The notes under the pieces: generated by a model
Told to the model about the DNA's origin: nothing
What the model saw: the letters and a program-made list of their open reading frames with translations, nothing else
Database searches by the model: none
Translations under genes and position numbers: made by a program
Assembly (NCBI GenBank): GCA_020201335.1
Contig: JAIVGZ010000005.1
Location: 1-34,241 of the forward strand
Source of the DNA: Natronospirales bacterium
Lineage (GTDB): Bacteria; Pseudomonadota; Gammaproteobacteria; Natronospirales; JAIVGZ01
DNA length: 34,241 bases
Direction: 5' to 3'
In this document: piece after piece, positions 25,917-34,241 of the stretch
Position numbering within the stretch: position 1 is the stretch's first letter
How the letters are laid out: every line of letters starts with the position of its first letter

Positions 25917-26561
25917 ATGCATACCCACACGGACAGCACTGCGTGCGATGACCTTGCGGGCGCCGCCCGCATCCTGTCCGCAGCGCAGCACCTGTTCGCC
26001 GAGAAGGGCTTCGCCGCGGTGTCGATGCACGAGATCGCGCAGCACGCAGGCGTCAGCAAGTCGAACGTGTTCCACCACTTCCGCTCAAAGGATGAGCTGT
26101 ACCTCGCGGTGCTCGGCGCTGCCTGTACGAGCCACCGCGAGCAGCTGGTGCCGCTGCTCTCCGGCGACGAGCCGTTCGGCGTGCGCCTCCAACGGATCAT
26201 GCACGCTGACCTCGAGTTCATGTTCGCCGAACCCGAACGTGCGCAGCTCGTGCTACGCGAAATTACCGGCACGAAGCCCGACGACGCGGTGCAGCCGGCG
26301 CCAGCGCTGCTGCGTGACAACGCCGCCGCGCTCGTCGCGCAGATGCGCATCGCGCAGCAGAACGGCGAAATCCGTGCAGAAATCGACCCGGCAGCGGTCG
26401 CCCTGTTATTCCTCGCCGCCAACAAGTTTTACTTCCTCACGCGCAATCTGATCCGGCACTTCCCCGATGTCGACTTCGCCGATGACCACGGCCGTTACGT
26501 CGAAAAGATCGCCGACCTGATCCTGCACGGAGTCCTGCCGCAAGAAGGTGTACCGAAATGA
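25917..26561 (+). CDS. TetR/AcrR family transcriptional regulator
   Basis: A 214-residue repressor-type protein. The N-terminal DNA-binding domain (about residues 16-62) contains AARILSAAQHLFAEKGFAAV, and MHEIAQHAGVSKSNVFHHFR with the helix-turn-helix, followed by SKDELYLAVL. The C-terminal all-helical domain would bind a ligand; it resembles no specific one I can name. The start follows a GAGG-type site. It heads the operon with the efflux adaptor and RND pump (overlap of 4 nt with the adaptor start) and is preceded by a promoter and operator, so local autoregulation is likely. Confidence 0.93.
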   Translation: MHTHTDSTACDDLAGAARILSAAQHLFAEKGFAAVSMHEIAQHAGVSKSNVFHHFRSKDELYLAVLGAACTSHREQLVPLLSGDEPFGVRLQRIMHADLEFMFAEPERAQLVLREITGTKPDDAVQPAPALLRDNAAALVAQMRIAQQNGEIRAEIDPAAVALLFLAANKFYFLTRNLIRHFPDVDFADDHGRYVEKIADLILHGVLPQEGVPK

Positions 26562-27582
26562 GAGTCCCCAGCGTTGCCATCCTTTTAATCGCCGCATCGG
26601 CGCTCGGTGCGTGCTCCGACAGAGACGAGGGCCCAGTCGCTGAGCGGGCGTTGGCGGTGACCGCTGTCGAGGTGCGCACCGGGCGCGTCGCGGTCATCGA
26701 ACGCACGGTCGGGCGCATCGAGTCCGCGGTAGCACCGACGGTATCCGCCGAGGTCGCCGGCCGCATCGTTGAAGTGCGCCACGATGTCGGCGATGCGGTG
26801 GAGGCGGGCGCGCTGCTCGTGCGCATCGACGACACCAATTACCGTAACGCGCTCACACGCCTGGCTGCGCTCGAGGCGCAGCAGCGACGGACGGTCGAGC
26901 GCTACACCCAACTCGTCGGGAGCAACTCGGTTTCGCAAGCTTACTCGACGACGCAGAGGCGCAGCTCGAGGCGCTTGCCGCGCAACGCGCGGATGCTGAA
27001 TCGGCGCTGCGCAAGACGCGTGTTGTAGCGCCGGTAACCGGCACAGTCGAGCGGCGCATGGTGTCGGAAGGTGACTTCCGCGGTGTTGGAGACGCGCTAT
27101 TCCAGCTGGCGACCGCCGAGCGGTTCCGGATCGTGCTGCCGTTTCCGGAGCGCCGCGCCGCCAACCTCGCTGTCGGCCAGCCGGTACGGATCGAGCCCCA
27201 AACCGGTGAGCCAGCTGTGGTGGTGGAAATCACCGAGCTGCGGTCGATGGTCGGTGCGGGCAACCGTGCGGTCGACGCCATCGTCGAACTCGACAATCCC
27301 GGCGGATGGCGCCCGGGTGGCAGCGTCAACGCGGCGGTGGAGCTCGCAGTGCGGGACGACCAGGTGTTGGTCCCCGTGCAATCGGTGGTCCAGCGTCCGG
27401 CGGGGTCTGTCGTATATGTCGTTGACGGGGACCGCGCGCGCGAACAAGCGGTTGAGACCGGCGTGCGCATTGACGGTGAACTGGAGATTCTGAGCGGGCT
27501 GGAACGGGGCCAGTGGGTTGTCGTCGACGGAGCGGGCTTCCTGACGGATGGCGCCCGCATCACGGTGCGGGACGACGCCTGA
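26558..27582 (+). pseudogene. RND efflux periplasmic adaptor (lipoprotein MFP), frameshifted
   Basis: Adaptor linking an RND pump to an outer-membrane channel. The N-terminus is a lipoprotein signal (MRVPSVAILLIAASALGACS, lipobox LGAC) followed by the lipoyl-half motif (SAEVAGRIVEVRHDVGDAVE). After LVGSNSVSQA the frame changes: frame 2 runs into YSTTQRR and stops at 27028, whereas the expected coiled coil LLDDAEAQLEALAAQRADAE continues in frame 1 from 26941, followed by VVAPVTGTVERRMVSEGDF. One base appears missing at about 26940. Repaired, the protein would have about 341 residues. Either a real inactivating mutation or a sequence error. Downstream the product ends exactly at the RND start (TGATG). 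Confidence 0.88.
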
Positions 27583-30500
27583 TGAACCTGCCACAGCTGT
27601 CGATCCGCCGCTACGTTCTAGCGTTCATGCTGAACGCTGTGCTCGTGCTGTTCGGCATCCTGGGGATGCGCGACATCGGCGTCGACCGCTTCCCGGAGAT
27701 CGAGTTCCCGTTCGTCACCGTCGTCACCGTGCTTCCGGGCGCAAACCCGGACACGGTAGATGCGTCGCTCACCAACATCATCGAAAGCGCAGTCAACTCT
27801 GTCCCGGGCGTTAGCTCGATTCAGTCGAATTCCTCGCCTGGTGTGTCGATTGTAATGATCGAATTCAACCTCGCGAAGGACGCCGATGTAGCGTTCAACG
27901 AGGTGCAGGCAAAGATTAACCAGGTGCTGCGGCAGTTGCCGACGGACGCGGACCCACCGGTCGTGGCAAAAGTCGAAGTCGGCGCGTCGCCGGTGATGTG
28001 GCTGGCGTTGCAGGGCGACCGCACCGAGCAGCAATTGAATCAGTACGCGGCGAATGTCGTTCGCAAGCAGCTCGAGACCGTCGATGGCGTCGGGCAGGTC
28101 CTGCTCGGCGGGCGGCGCGAGCGAACGATACGGGTCAACCTCGATGTCGACCGGATGGCTGCGGCGGGCGTCACGCCGGGCGACGTCCGCAACGCGTTCG
28201 CGGTGCAGCACCTGCAGATGCCGGGTGGCTTCCTCGTGAGCCGCGGGCAGGAGCGCCTGATCAAGCTCGACTTGGAGTTCCACAGCACGGAAGCGCTGGC
28301 GGAGCTGATCGTTCGCCATACAGACGGCGCACCAGTGCGGCTGCGCGACATCGGCGAAGTCGAAGACGCGCTGGCCGACTACAGGCAGATTGCGCGTTTC
28401 AACGGCGAGACAACTGTCGGTCTTGGCATCGTCAAGGTATCGGGCGCAAACACGATTGCGATTATCGACGAGGTCCAACGCCGCCTCGACGCAGATATCC
28501 GGCCGCAATTGCCGCCAGGCATGACGCTGATGGTCGCGTCGAATGATGGCGACCTTATCAACGAAATCGTCGCCGCCCTGAAGGAGCACTTGCTCCAAGG
28601 CACGATTCTCGCGGCACTGGTTGTATTTTTCTTCCTGCGCAGCTTCCGCTCGACGCTGATAGTCGCGACCGCGATCCCGGTCTCTCTGCTTGGCTCGATC
28701 GCGCTGATCTATTTCTTCGGCTTCACCTTTAACACGATGACGCTCCTCGCGTTGCTGCTTCTAATCGGCGTGGTTGTCGACGACGCAATCGTCGTGCTTG
28801 AGAACGTTTACCGGCACCGCCAGCACTTGGACAAGAATCCGGTCAGCGCGGCGGTCAACGGCACCAACGAGGTGATGTTCGCGGTCATCGCCGCGAGCTT
28901 GACGCTAATCTCCATCTTCGGTGCGGTGGTGTTCCTCGGCGGCATCATCGGGCGCTTTTTCAACGCGTTCGCGCTCGTGGTCGCGTCCGGCGTCGCGATT
29001 TCTCTGCTGGTTTCGCTGACGCTGACGCCGATGCTGTGTTCGCGGTACCTGTCGGTCGAGAAAAAGCACGGCCGCATTTACCATTCGCTGGACCGCTTCT
29101 TCGAGCGCATGGATAGCGGCTACCAGCGCGCACTCGGCGCAGCAATCACGCACCGATGGACAGTCGTGGTCGCGACAGTGTTGGTCGTGCTCCTGAGCGG
29201 CTGGTTCTTCAGCGCCGTCGACAAGGGCTTCGTCCCGGAGGAGGATGAAAGCCGATTCGTAATCAGCTTCCGCGCGCCGCTCGGTACCGACCTTGCAACC
29301 ACCGACCGCTACTTACGCGAGATCGAGACCCTTCTTGCGTCGAAGCCGGAGGTCCTCAGCTACTTCGCCGCTATCGGGCTCGGCGACGCCGGTCAGACAA
29401 ACCGTGGCGTTGCGTTCGTGCGCCTGGTGCAGCCGGGCGAGCGCGACATGCGCCAGCAGGACTTCCTGGTAGGGCTGCGCCGCGAGCTGGCACAAATCCC
29501 TGGGGTGTTTGCGTTCGCGGCTCCACCCGGCATCGTGGGCGGCCAGCGCGGCGAGCCGCTGCAGTTTGTGCTGACCGGCCGCGAACTGGACGAAGTCGCG
29601 CGGCTGAGCCGCGCGCTGTACGAGCGCCTGCAACTGCGCGAGGAACTGGGCCCAGTCGATATAGACCTGCAGCTCGACCTCCCGCAAGTGCGCGTGGAAT
29701 TAGACCGGACGCGTGCGGCGGCGCTCGGCCTGTCGGCGGCGGATGTCGCGTTCGCAATCAATATGCTCGCCGGTGGTGTCGACATCGCGAAATACAACGA
29801 CGAACCCGGAGACGGCGAGCGCTACGACATACGGGTGAAGGCGGGAGACGGCCAGTTAGCCACCTCGGCGGACCTTGCGCGGATTTTTGTGCGCTCGGCG
29901 GCGGGCGAGATGGTGCGGTTGGACGGTGTCGCGCGGTTTGACGACGAAATAGGGCCCGCCGTTATTACGCGTTACGACCTCGAGTACTCGGCGCCGTTCT
30001 TCGCGACGCCAGTTGTGCCGCTCGGCGCGGCAATCGACATCGTGGAACAGGAGGCGGAAGGGCTCCTCCCACTCGGCTACCAGGTGAAGCTGATCGGCGA
30101 GGCGCGGGAGCTCGAGCAGACAATGGGCTATGTCATGACTGCGTTCGTGCTCGCAATCATCCTCGTCTACATGGTACTCGCGAGCCAGTTCAATTCATTC
30201 CTGCAGCCGTTAATCGTAATGGTCGCGCAACCGCTAGCGATGATCGGCGGTGTGTTCGCGCTGTGGGTCACAGGTAACAGCCTGAACATCTTTTCAATGA
30301 TCGGTCTCGTGCTGCTGATAGGCCTGGTCGCGAAAAACTCGATCCTGCTGGTCGACCTGACGAACCAGATGCGTACGCAGGGCATGGCGGTCGATGACGC
30401 GCTGCGCGCTGCCTGTCCGGTACGCCTGCGCCCGGTGCTGATGACCTCGCTGACCGTCATTTTCGCGCTGAGCCCGCCTGCCCTCGGTCTCGGCGCGGGT

Positions 30501-30626
30501 GCCGACACGAACGGACCGCTGGCCATCGCGGTGATTGGCGGGATGATCAGCTCGACGCTACTGACGCTCGTGGTCGTACCGGCCGTCTACTCGCTGGTCG
30601 AAGGTGGCGCACGAAGAAATGCATGA
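27582..30626 (+). CDS. RND-family efflux pump, HAE1/AcrB type
   Basis: A 1014-residue proton-driven inner-membrane exporter. It starts MNLPQLSIRRYVLAFML and has the GVDRFPEIEFPFVTVVT segment, two large periplasmic loops and 12 helices. The proton-relay aspartates are in LIGVVVDDAIVVLENVYRH (helix 4) and the relay lysine in LVAKNSILLVDLTNQ (helix 10). The pump is HAE1-like rather than heavy-metal type, so multiple hydrophobic compounds are likely substrates. ATG at 27582 overlaps the adaptor stop. No outer-membrane TolC gene is adjacent. If the adaptor frameshift is real, this pump may be inactive. Confidence 0.95.
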   Translation: MNLPQLSIRRYVLAFMLNAVLVLFGILGMRDIGVDRFPEIEFPFVTVVTVLPGANPDTVDASLTNIIESAVNSVPGVSSIQSNSSPGVSIVMIEFNLAKDADVAFNEVQAKINQVLRQLPTDADPPVVAKVEVGASPVMWLALQGDRTEQQLNQYAANVVRKQLETVDGVGQVLLGGRRERTIRVNLDVDRMAAAGVTPGDVRNAFAVQHLQMPGGFLVSRGQERLIKLDLEFHSTEALAELIVRHTDGAPVRLRDIGEVEDALADYRQIARFNGETTVGLGIVKVSGANTIAIIDEVQRRLDADIRPQLPPGMTLMVASNDGDLINEIVAALKEHLLQGTILAALVVFFFLRSFRSTLIVATAIPVSLLGSIALIYFFGFTFNTMTLLALLLLIGVVVDDAIVVLENVYRHRQHLDKNPVSAAVNGTNEVMFAVIAASLTLISIFGAVVFLGGIIGRFFNAFALVVASGVAISLLVSLTLTPMLCSRYLSVEKKHGRIYHSLDRFFERMDSGYQRALGAAITHRWTVVVATVLVVLLSGWFFSAVDKGFVPEEDESRFVISFRAPLGTDLATTDRYLREIETLLASKPEVLSYFAAIGLGDAGQTNRGVAFVRLVQPGERDMRQQDFLVGLRRELAQIPGVFAFAAPPGIVGGQRGEPLQFVLTGRELDEVARLSRALYERLQLREELGPVDIDLQLDLPQVRVELDRTRAAALGLSAADVAFAINMLAGGVDIAKYNDEPGDGERYDIRVKAGDGQLATSADLARIFVRSAAGEMVRLDGVARFDDEIGPAVITRYDLEYSAPFFATPVVPLGAAIDIVEQEAEGLLPLGYQVKLIGEARELEQTMGYVMTAFVLAIILVYMVLASQFNSFLQPLIVMVAQPLAMIGGVFALWVTGNSLNIFSMIGLVLLIGLVAKNSILLVDLTNQMRTQGMAVDDALRAACPVRLRPVLMTSLTVIFALSPPALGLGAGADTNGPLAIAVIGGMISSTLLTLVVVPAVYSLVEGGARRNA

Positions 30627-30628
30627 GA

Positions 30629-30922
30629 TTACTCTAGTCGGTCGAGCGACTGGTTCCAGGTATTGCCGGGCGGGGTTTCGTCGATGTCGACGCCGTAATC
30701 CTCGCGCTCGATGTCCATCGACCCGGACCAATCCTCGGGTGGTTCGACCGGGACCAGCGCGAGCTCGAACCACGCGTCGACATCGATCGATTCGAGGCTC
30801 CCGTCGAAGTACTGGATATCGACACTGCCGTCCTCTTCATCGAGCGCGACGACTTCGAAAAGTTCGCCTTTCTGGTTCTTGTACCAGTCTCCGATGACAG
30901 GCGGGAACGGTTCGTCTTTCAT
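30629..30922 (-). CDS. Small acidic conserved protein (DUF6763-like)
   Basis: A 97-residue acidic, soluble protein. Its core GDWYKNQKGELFEVVALDEE, then GSVDIQYFDGSLESIDVDAW, looks like a small SH3-like beta domain followed by an acidic tail (SMDIEREDYGVDIDE). It resembles small conserved Gammaproteobacterial proteins annotated DUF6763, from memory only. The function is unknown. It converges on the RND gene, with 2 nt between stop codons, and lies 49 nt downstream of trmB. Confidence 0.75.
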   Translation of the reverse strand: MKDEPFPPVIGDWYKNQKGELFEVVALDEEDGSVDIQYFDGSLESIDVDAWFELALVPVEPPEDWSGSMDIEREDYGVDIDETPPGNTWNQSLDRLE

Positions 30923-30971
30923 GGTTCCAGTATGGCCACGCTGGACGCGTGCCGCAACCGGAACAAACCCG

Positions 30972-31655
30972 CTATTCGCGCGCGCGCCGCGTGAATATCA
31001 GGTCGCGCACGGAGTGTCCCAATCGCAGTCCCCGCTGCTCGAAACGGGTGACCGGGCGCGTTTCCGGGCGCGGTGAATATGCACCTTCAGCATCCATGTT
31101 CATGAACGCCGTACAGCCGCTGAGCACCTCGAGCATCCACTCCGCATAAGGCTCCCAGTCGGTCGCCAGATGGAAGCGGCCGCCATCGCGCAAGCGGTCT
31201 GCGACCAGCGCGACGAATTCCGGCTGGACGATACGCCGCTTATGGTGGCGCTTCTTCGGCCAGGGGTCGGGGAAGAACAAATGGATGGCGTCCAATGATG
31301 CGGGCGGCAGCTGGTCGCGCAGCACTTCGACCGCGTCATGCGAAGAGACGCGCAAGTTCGTGAGCCCGGCCGCCGCCGCGCGCCGCAGCAGCGAACCGGC
31401 GCCAGGGCGGTGCACTTCGATACCGATGAAGTCCTCATCGGGCCGCTCGGTTGCGAGCGCGAGCAGGGCATCGCCGTTGCCGAAACCCACTTCGACGGTG
31501 CGCGGCGCGCGCCGCGCGAACAGTGCATCGAGGTCGAGTGGCGCAGCAGAGTAATCGAGCCCATAGCGCGGCCACAGTGTTTCGAGCGCGCCGGACTGCG
31601 CCGGCGTCATTCGGCCTTCGCGGCGCACAAAGCTGCGCACGCGGCGCTCGTTCAA
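30972..31655 (-). CDS. trmB: tRNA (guanine(46)-N7)-methyltransferase
   Basis: SAM-dependent enzyme making m7G46 in tRNA. Motifs are [35 protein letters not shown] (SAM loop), [32 protein letters not shown] and [12 protein letters not shown]. The start is uncertain: TTG at 31655, overlapping the thiG stop (TTGA), gives 227 residues and suits coupling; ATG at 31610 would cut into the conserved N-terminus. A longer frame to 31724 is unlikely because it lies wholly within thiG. Confidence 0.93.
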   Translation of the reverse strand: MNERRVRSFVRREGRMTPAQSGALETLWPRYGLDYSAAPLDLDALFARRAPRTVEVGFGNGDALLALATERPDEDFIGIEVHRPGAGSLLRRAAAAGLTNLRVSSHDAVEVLRDQLPPASLDAIHLFFPDPWPKKRHHKRRIVQPEFVALVADRLRDGGRFHLATDWEPYAEWMLEVLSGCTAFMNMDAEGAYSPRPETRPVTRFEQRGLRLGHSVRDLIFTRRARE

Positions 31656-32434
31656 AAGAACCGGCCGTCTTCCGGCGATGAAGCGTTCGCGTAGCGGCGG
31701 CGAGGCATGCGCCCCGCGAGCCACGCGTCGCGCCCGGCTTCGACCGCGAGGCGCATTGCACGCGCCATGCGGACCGGGTCCCGGGCGTGGGCGATAGCGG
31801 TATTCATCAGGACGCCGTCACAACCGAGTTCCATCGCGATTGCAGCATCCGATGCGGTGCCGACGCCTGCGTCGACCAATATCGGCACTTTTGCGTTGTC
31901 GACGATTTCCATCAGGTTGTACCGGTTCTGGACGCCGAGACCTGAACCAATGGGCGCCGCGAGTGGCATCACGGCCGCGCAGCCGAGTTCTTCCAGTCGC
32001 TTCGCGATAATCGGATCGTCGGAGGTGTAGACCATCACGTCGAAGCCGTCTTTCACGAGTATCTCGGCAGCTTCCAGCGTCGCCGTTACATCCGGGTACA
32101 GGGTTTTCTCGTCGCCGAGCACCTCGAGCTTGGTCAACGCGTGGCCGTCCAGCAGCTCGCGCGCGAGTCGGCAGGTGCGCACCGCGTCCGCAACCGTGTA
32201 ACAGCCGGCGGTGTTCGGGAGGATCGTCCAGCGGTCGGGCGGAAGCACATCAAGGAGGTTCGGCTCACCTGGATCCTGGCCGATGTTCGTGCGACGGATC
32301 GCGACGGTGACGATCTCAGCACCGGACGCCTCGGTAGCGGCGCGCGTTTCTTCAAGGTCCTTGTACTTGCCGGTGCCTACCAGGAGCCGCGACCCGTAAC
32401 TACGCCCTGCAATCACCAGCGCATCGTCGCTCAT
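31652..32434 (-). CDS. thiG: Thiazole synthase
   Basis: Makes the thiazole phosphate of thiamine from deoxyxylulose phosphate, dehydroglycine and ThiS-thiocarboxylate. The 260 residues show [34 protein letters not shown], the catalytic lysine in [28 protein letters not shown], and [11 protein letters not shown] plus [20 protein letters not shown] (phosphate-binding). The start abuts the thiS stop with no gap, and the stop overlaps the trmB start. Confidence 0.98.
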   Translation of the reverse strand: MSDDALVIAGRSYGSRLLVGTGKYKDLEETRAATEASGAEIVTVAIRRTNIGQDPGEPNLLDVLPPDRWTILPNTAGCYTVADAVRTCRLARELLDGHALTKLEVLGDEKTLYPDVTATLEAAEILVKDGFDVMVYTSDDPIIAKRLEELGCAAVMPLAAPIGSGLGVQNRYNLMEIVDNAKVPILVDAGVGTASDAAIAMELGCDGVLMNTAIAHARDPVRMARAMRLAVEAGRDAWLAGRMPRRRYANASSPEDGRFF

Positions 32435-32641
32435 TCAGCCTCCGCCGATCGCATGAACGACTTCGACCCGGTCACCGTTCGAGATTTCGTGTGTCGCATG
32501 AACGCTCCGCGGCACGACCATGCCGTTGACCTCGACTGCGAGACGCTTGCCGGCGAGCCCGAGTGAATCGATGAGCGCGGCGAGCGTCGTGCCCGCTGCG
32601 ATCCTGCGTTCAGCGCCATTGACCGTGATTCCAATCTCCAT
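32435..32641 (-). CDS. thiS: Sulfur carrier protein ThiS
   Basis: A 68-residue ubiquitin-fold sulfur carrier, MEIGITVNGAERRIAAGTTL at the start, VEVNGMVVPRSVHATHEISN and the C-terminal VVHAIGGG. The terminal Gly-Gly is the site of adenylation and thiocarboxylate formation. It lies directly upstream of thiG, as is standard. No thiF or thiamine riboswitch is visible in the 28 nt upstream, so transcription probably comes from farther upstream. Confidence 0.96.
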   Translation of the reverse strand: MEIGITVNGAERRIAAGTTLAALIDSLGLAGKRLAVEVNGMVVPRSVHATHEISNGDRVEVVHAIGGG

Positions 32642-32669
32642 AAGTGCCGAGGATTATACGCGCTCGGCA

Positions 32670-34241
32670 TCAAGGCCAAGGCAACGGTATCGGTGCAGGA
32701 CGTGGCCTGTCCGCAGGGTCATCCTCGCCGGCGAGGTAGCGCTCGATATGCCGGTGCGCGAGCGCTCGGTGCGCGGCGTCGGCGCTGCTGCCGAGCGCGC
32801 GCCGCGCGGGCCGTAGCGAAGTTTGCAGCGCACGCAGCTGCCGCTCCACCACCGCGCGCGTTTGCGCGGACGCATTCTCGTTTCCGCCAAGGTCGAGCAG
32901 CGCGTCGAGCAGCGCGCGTTGGGTGCCGCGCAGCACCGCAGCATCACCGCCGGCCAGCCCGCGACTGCTGCGGACCCAGGTCGCCTCGACGAGCGCTGTC
33001 AGCACTTCGTCGAGCGAAGGTTGCTCGGGGTCGGTCGCGTGGAAGTGCGTGATTCGGTTCGCGCGCTCCGCATGGAGCACCGCGTCGAGCGTTTCCTGTG
33101 CGAACGCGTGCGCGACATACACCGGGTTGAAAGCGTCGCCGCTGTCGCTGGCGAGCGGGGCAGGGTCGCCGTCCCACTGCCAGCCGCTGTCCCAGCCGGA
33201 CGGCGCAGGCGCAATCAGCGCCGTGACCCGGTCCGGTATGCGCAATTCAGCCGGGGCGAGTGTTTCGATGATTGCTTGCAGCGCGCGGCGCTGCTCTACC
33301 GGCGGCACGCGGCGCGTCGGCTCAAGCGTGTCGTCTTTCAGCGTGTACGCAAACTCCAACCCGCCGAGGTGCTTGATAACGCCGTACAGCGCGCTGCGGT
33401 GGTGCAGGTACACATGCGCGAAACGGCGGTTCAGGACCGAATGCGGCTCGCCCGCCGCGAGCGCGCGTTCGTCGAAGGCGTCGATTAGTACGCTGCGTAC
33501 CGCGCGGGTGCGTTCCAATGCCGCGAACATCCCGTTGCCCTCGACCCAGGTCGTGGCATCCGGGATGCTGCCTCTAGGCCCAGCGTGTCCGCCGGTTATG
33601 AAGCGCAGCCCAGCGTCTTCAGCCTCCGCGATGATTGCGGCGAGGCCGGCACGCTCAGCTTCCGCGTCGGGGAACCAAGTGTAGGCGTAGCGAATTGCGA
33701 TTTCGTCATACGCGCCGGGTCCGGGTGCGTAAGCGTTTGCGAGCGAAACGCGCCCGGTGTCGTCCAGCGTCGCGAGCGCCACCGGGTAGTCCATTACCGA
33801 CGCGCGGTCCGACGCTGCGGCGATGAAATTGTGTGCAAGTCCGAGCGTGTGGCCGATTTCGTGCGCCGAATGCTGGCGCCGCCGCGCCATCGCCATTTGC
33901 TCGCTTGTAGCATCGGCGCCTTGGCCGAGCGCCGGCCGGAAGCCCATCCAGATGTCGTGGTTGACCAGCGAGCGGTACGAGTCCATGCGGACGATTGCAC
34001 GCACAATCTCACCGGTGCGCGGGTCGCGGTAGTTCGGGCCGACCGAAGGTCCCCGCTCGCGCCGGTGCACCCAGTGCAGCACGTTGTAACGCGCATCGAG
34101 CGGGTTCGCACCGTCGGGCAGGTCGCGGATCTGGAATGCGTCGCGGAAGCCGGCCTTCTCGAATACCTGGTTCCACCACATGCCGCCTTCGCGGAAGGCC
34201 GTACGGTACGGCTCGGATATTGCAGGGTCGAGGTAGTAGAC
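32670..34241 (-). CDS. Zinc-dependent metalloprotease (metzincin, DUF4953-like), 5' end outside window
   Basis: C-terminal 523 codons of a large metzincin. The frame is open to the right edge and reads YYLDPAISEPYRTAFREGG before MWWNQVFEKAGFRDAF, so the gene begins beyond the window. The zinc site is HEIGHTLGLAHNF (HExxHxxGxxH) at about 33859-33825, followed later by SVMDYP, which provides the Met-turn methionine. A tail of about 350 residues follows, mostly helical. This architecture matches the zinc-dependent metalloproteases with DUF4953/DUF5117-type domains in Proteobacteria and Bacteroidetes. A signal peptide, if any, is not visible. Substrate unknown. Confidence 0.9.
   Translation of the reverse strand, partial: VYYLDPAISEPYRTAFREGGMWWNQVFEKAGFRDAFQIRDLPDGANPLDARYNVLHWVHRRERGPSVGPNYRDPRTGEIVRAIVRMDSYRSLVNHDIWMGFRPALGQGADATSEQMAMARRRQHSAHEIGHTLGLAHNFIAAASDRASVMDYPVALATLDDTGRVSLANAYAPGPGAYDEIAIRYAYTWFPDAEAERAGLAAIIAEAEDAGLRFITGGHAGPRGSIPDATTWVEGNGMFAALERTRAVRSVLIDAFDERALAAGEPHSVLNRRFAHVYLHHRSALYGVIKHLGGLEFAYTLKDDTLEPTRRVPPVEQRRALQAIIETLAPAELRIPDRVTALIAPAPSGWDSGWQWDGDPAPLASDSGDAFNPVYVAHAFAQETLDAVLHAERANRITHFHATDPEQPSLDEVLTALVEATWVRSSRGLAGGDAAVLRGTQRALLDALLDLGGNENASAQTRAVVERQLRALQTSLRPARRALGSSADAAHRALAHRHIERYLAGEDDPADRPRPAPIPLPWP

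Noticed and set aside
26942-27028. Frame-2 tail of the adaptor (YSTTQRRSS...) as a true C-terminus
   Set aside because: It is arginine/serine-rich out-of-frame sequence; the conserved coiled coil continues in frame 1.

Overview
The window is G+C-rich, densely packed bacterial chromosome with almost no intergenic space. Gene content and order point to a Gammaproteobacterium: an aa3-type cytochrome oxidase cluster, the ftsY-ftsE-ftsX-rpoH block next to rsmD-coaD-ferredoxin, coaBC-dut, radC beside rpmB-rpmG, and thiS-thiG-trmB. The genus cannot be read from the sequence; a Xanthomonadales/Steroidobacterales/Woeseiales-like lineage is my guess. No phage, insertion sequence, CRISPR array, tRNA or rRNA was seen. 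No stretch over 300 bases lacks a gene.

Layout. (1) 1-5687: terminal oxidase and its assembly factors: ctaD (3' part), a 40-residue membrane peptide, ctaG (Cu delivery), ctaE (subunit III), a convergent small DUF2909-type membrane protein, SURF1, a SCO-like thioredoxin-fold protein, a structurally damaged ctaA (heme A synthase) and ctaB (heme O synthase). (2) 5785-9915: rpoH, ftsX, ftsE, ftsY on the minus strand, with rsmD diverging from ftsY. A CIRCE operator covers the rpoH promoter. (3) 9928-12332: coaD, ferredoxin, gamma-glutamyltranspeptidase. (4) 12358-16181, minus strand: a Gld-type ABC system (ATPase, permease, GldG-like protein) reading into mutM. (5) 16240-19082: a lone hydantoinase/oxoprolinase-A-type protein converging on an acyl-lipid/acyl-CoA desaturase. 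(6) 19184-22076: rpmG-rpmB (minus), then radC, coaBC and dut. (7) 22080-25841: a DUF4124/coiled-coil protein and pyrE (minus), diverging from xthA, ampG and a Rieske protein. (8) 25847-30626: a TetR regulator with a clear promoter and palindromic operator, a frameshifted lipoprotein adaptor and an RND pump. (9) 30629-34241, minus strand: a small acidic protein, trmB, thiG, thiS and the 3' part of a metzincin protease.

Most of this is conserved housekeeping DNA. The points most worth a second look are the ctaA open frame, which lacks about 70-80 internal residues (first CPxxPxC loop and second helix), begins in a REP-like repeat and carries a 27-bp tandem duplication; the CIRCE element exactly over the rpoH promoter, which would put the heat-shock sigma factor under HrcA; the one-base frameshift in the efflux adaptor; REP-like palindromes at three places; and gene borders where opposite-strand start or stop codons share a 4-bp palindrome. 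I did not find a convincing wholly new multi-gene system.
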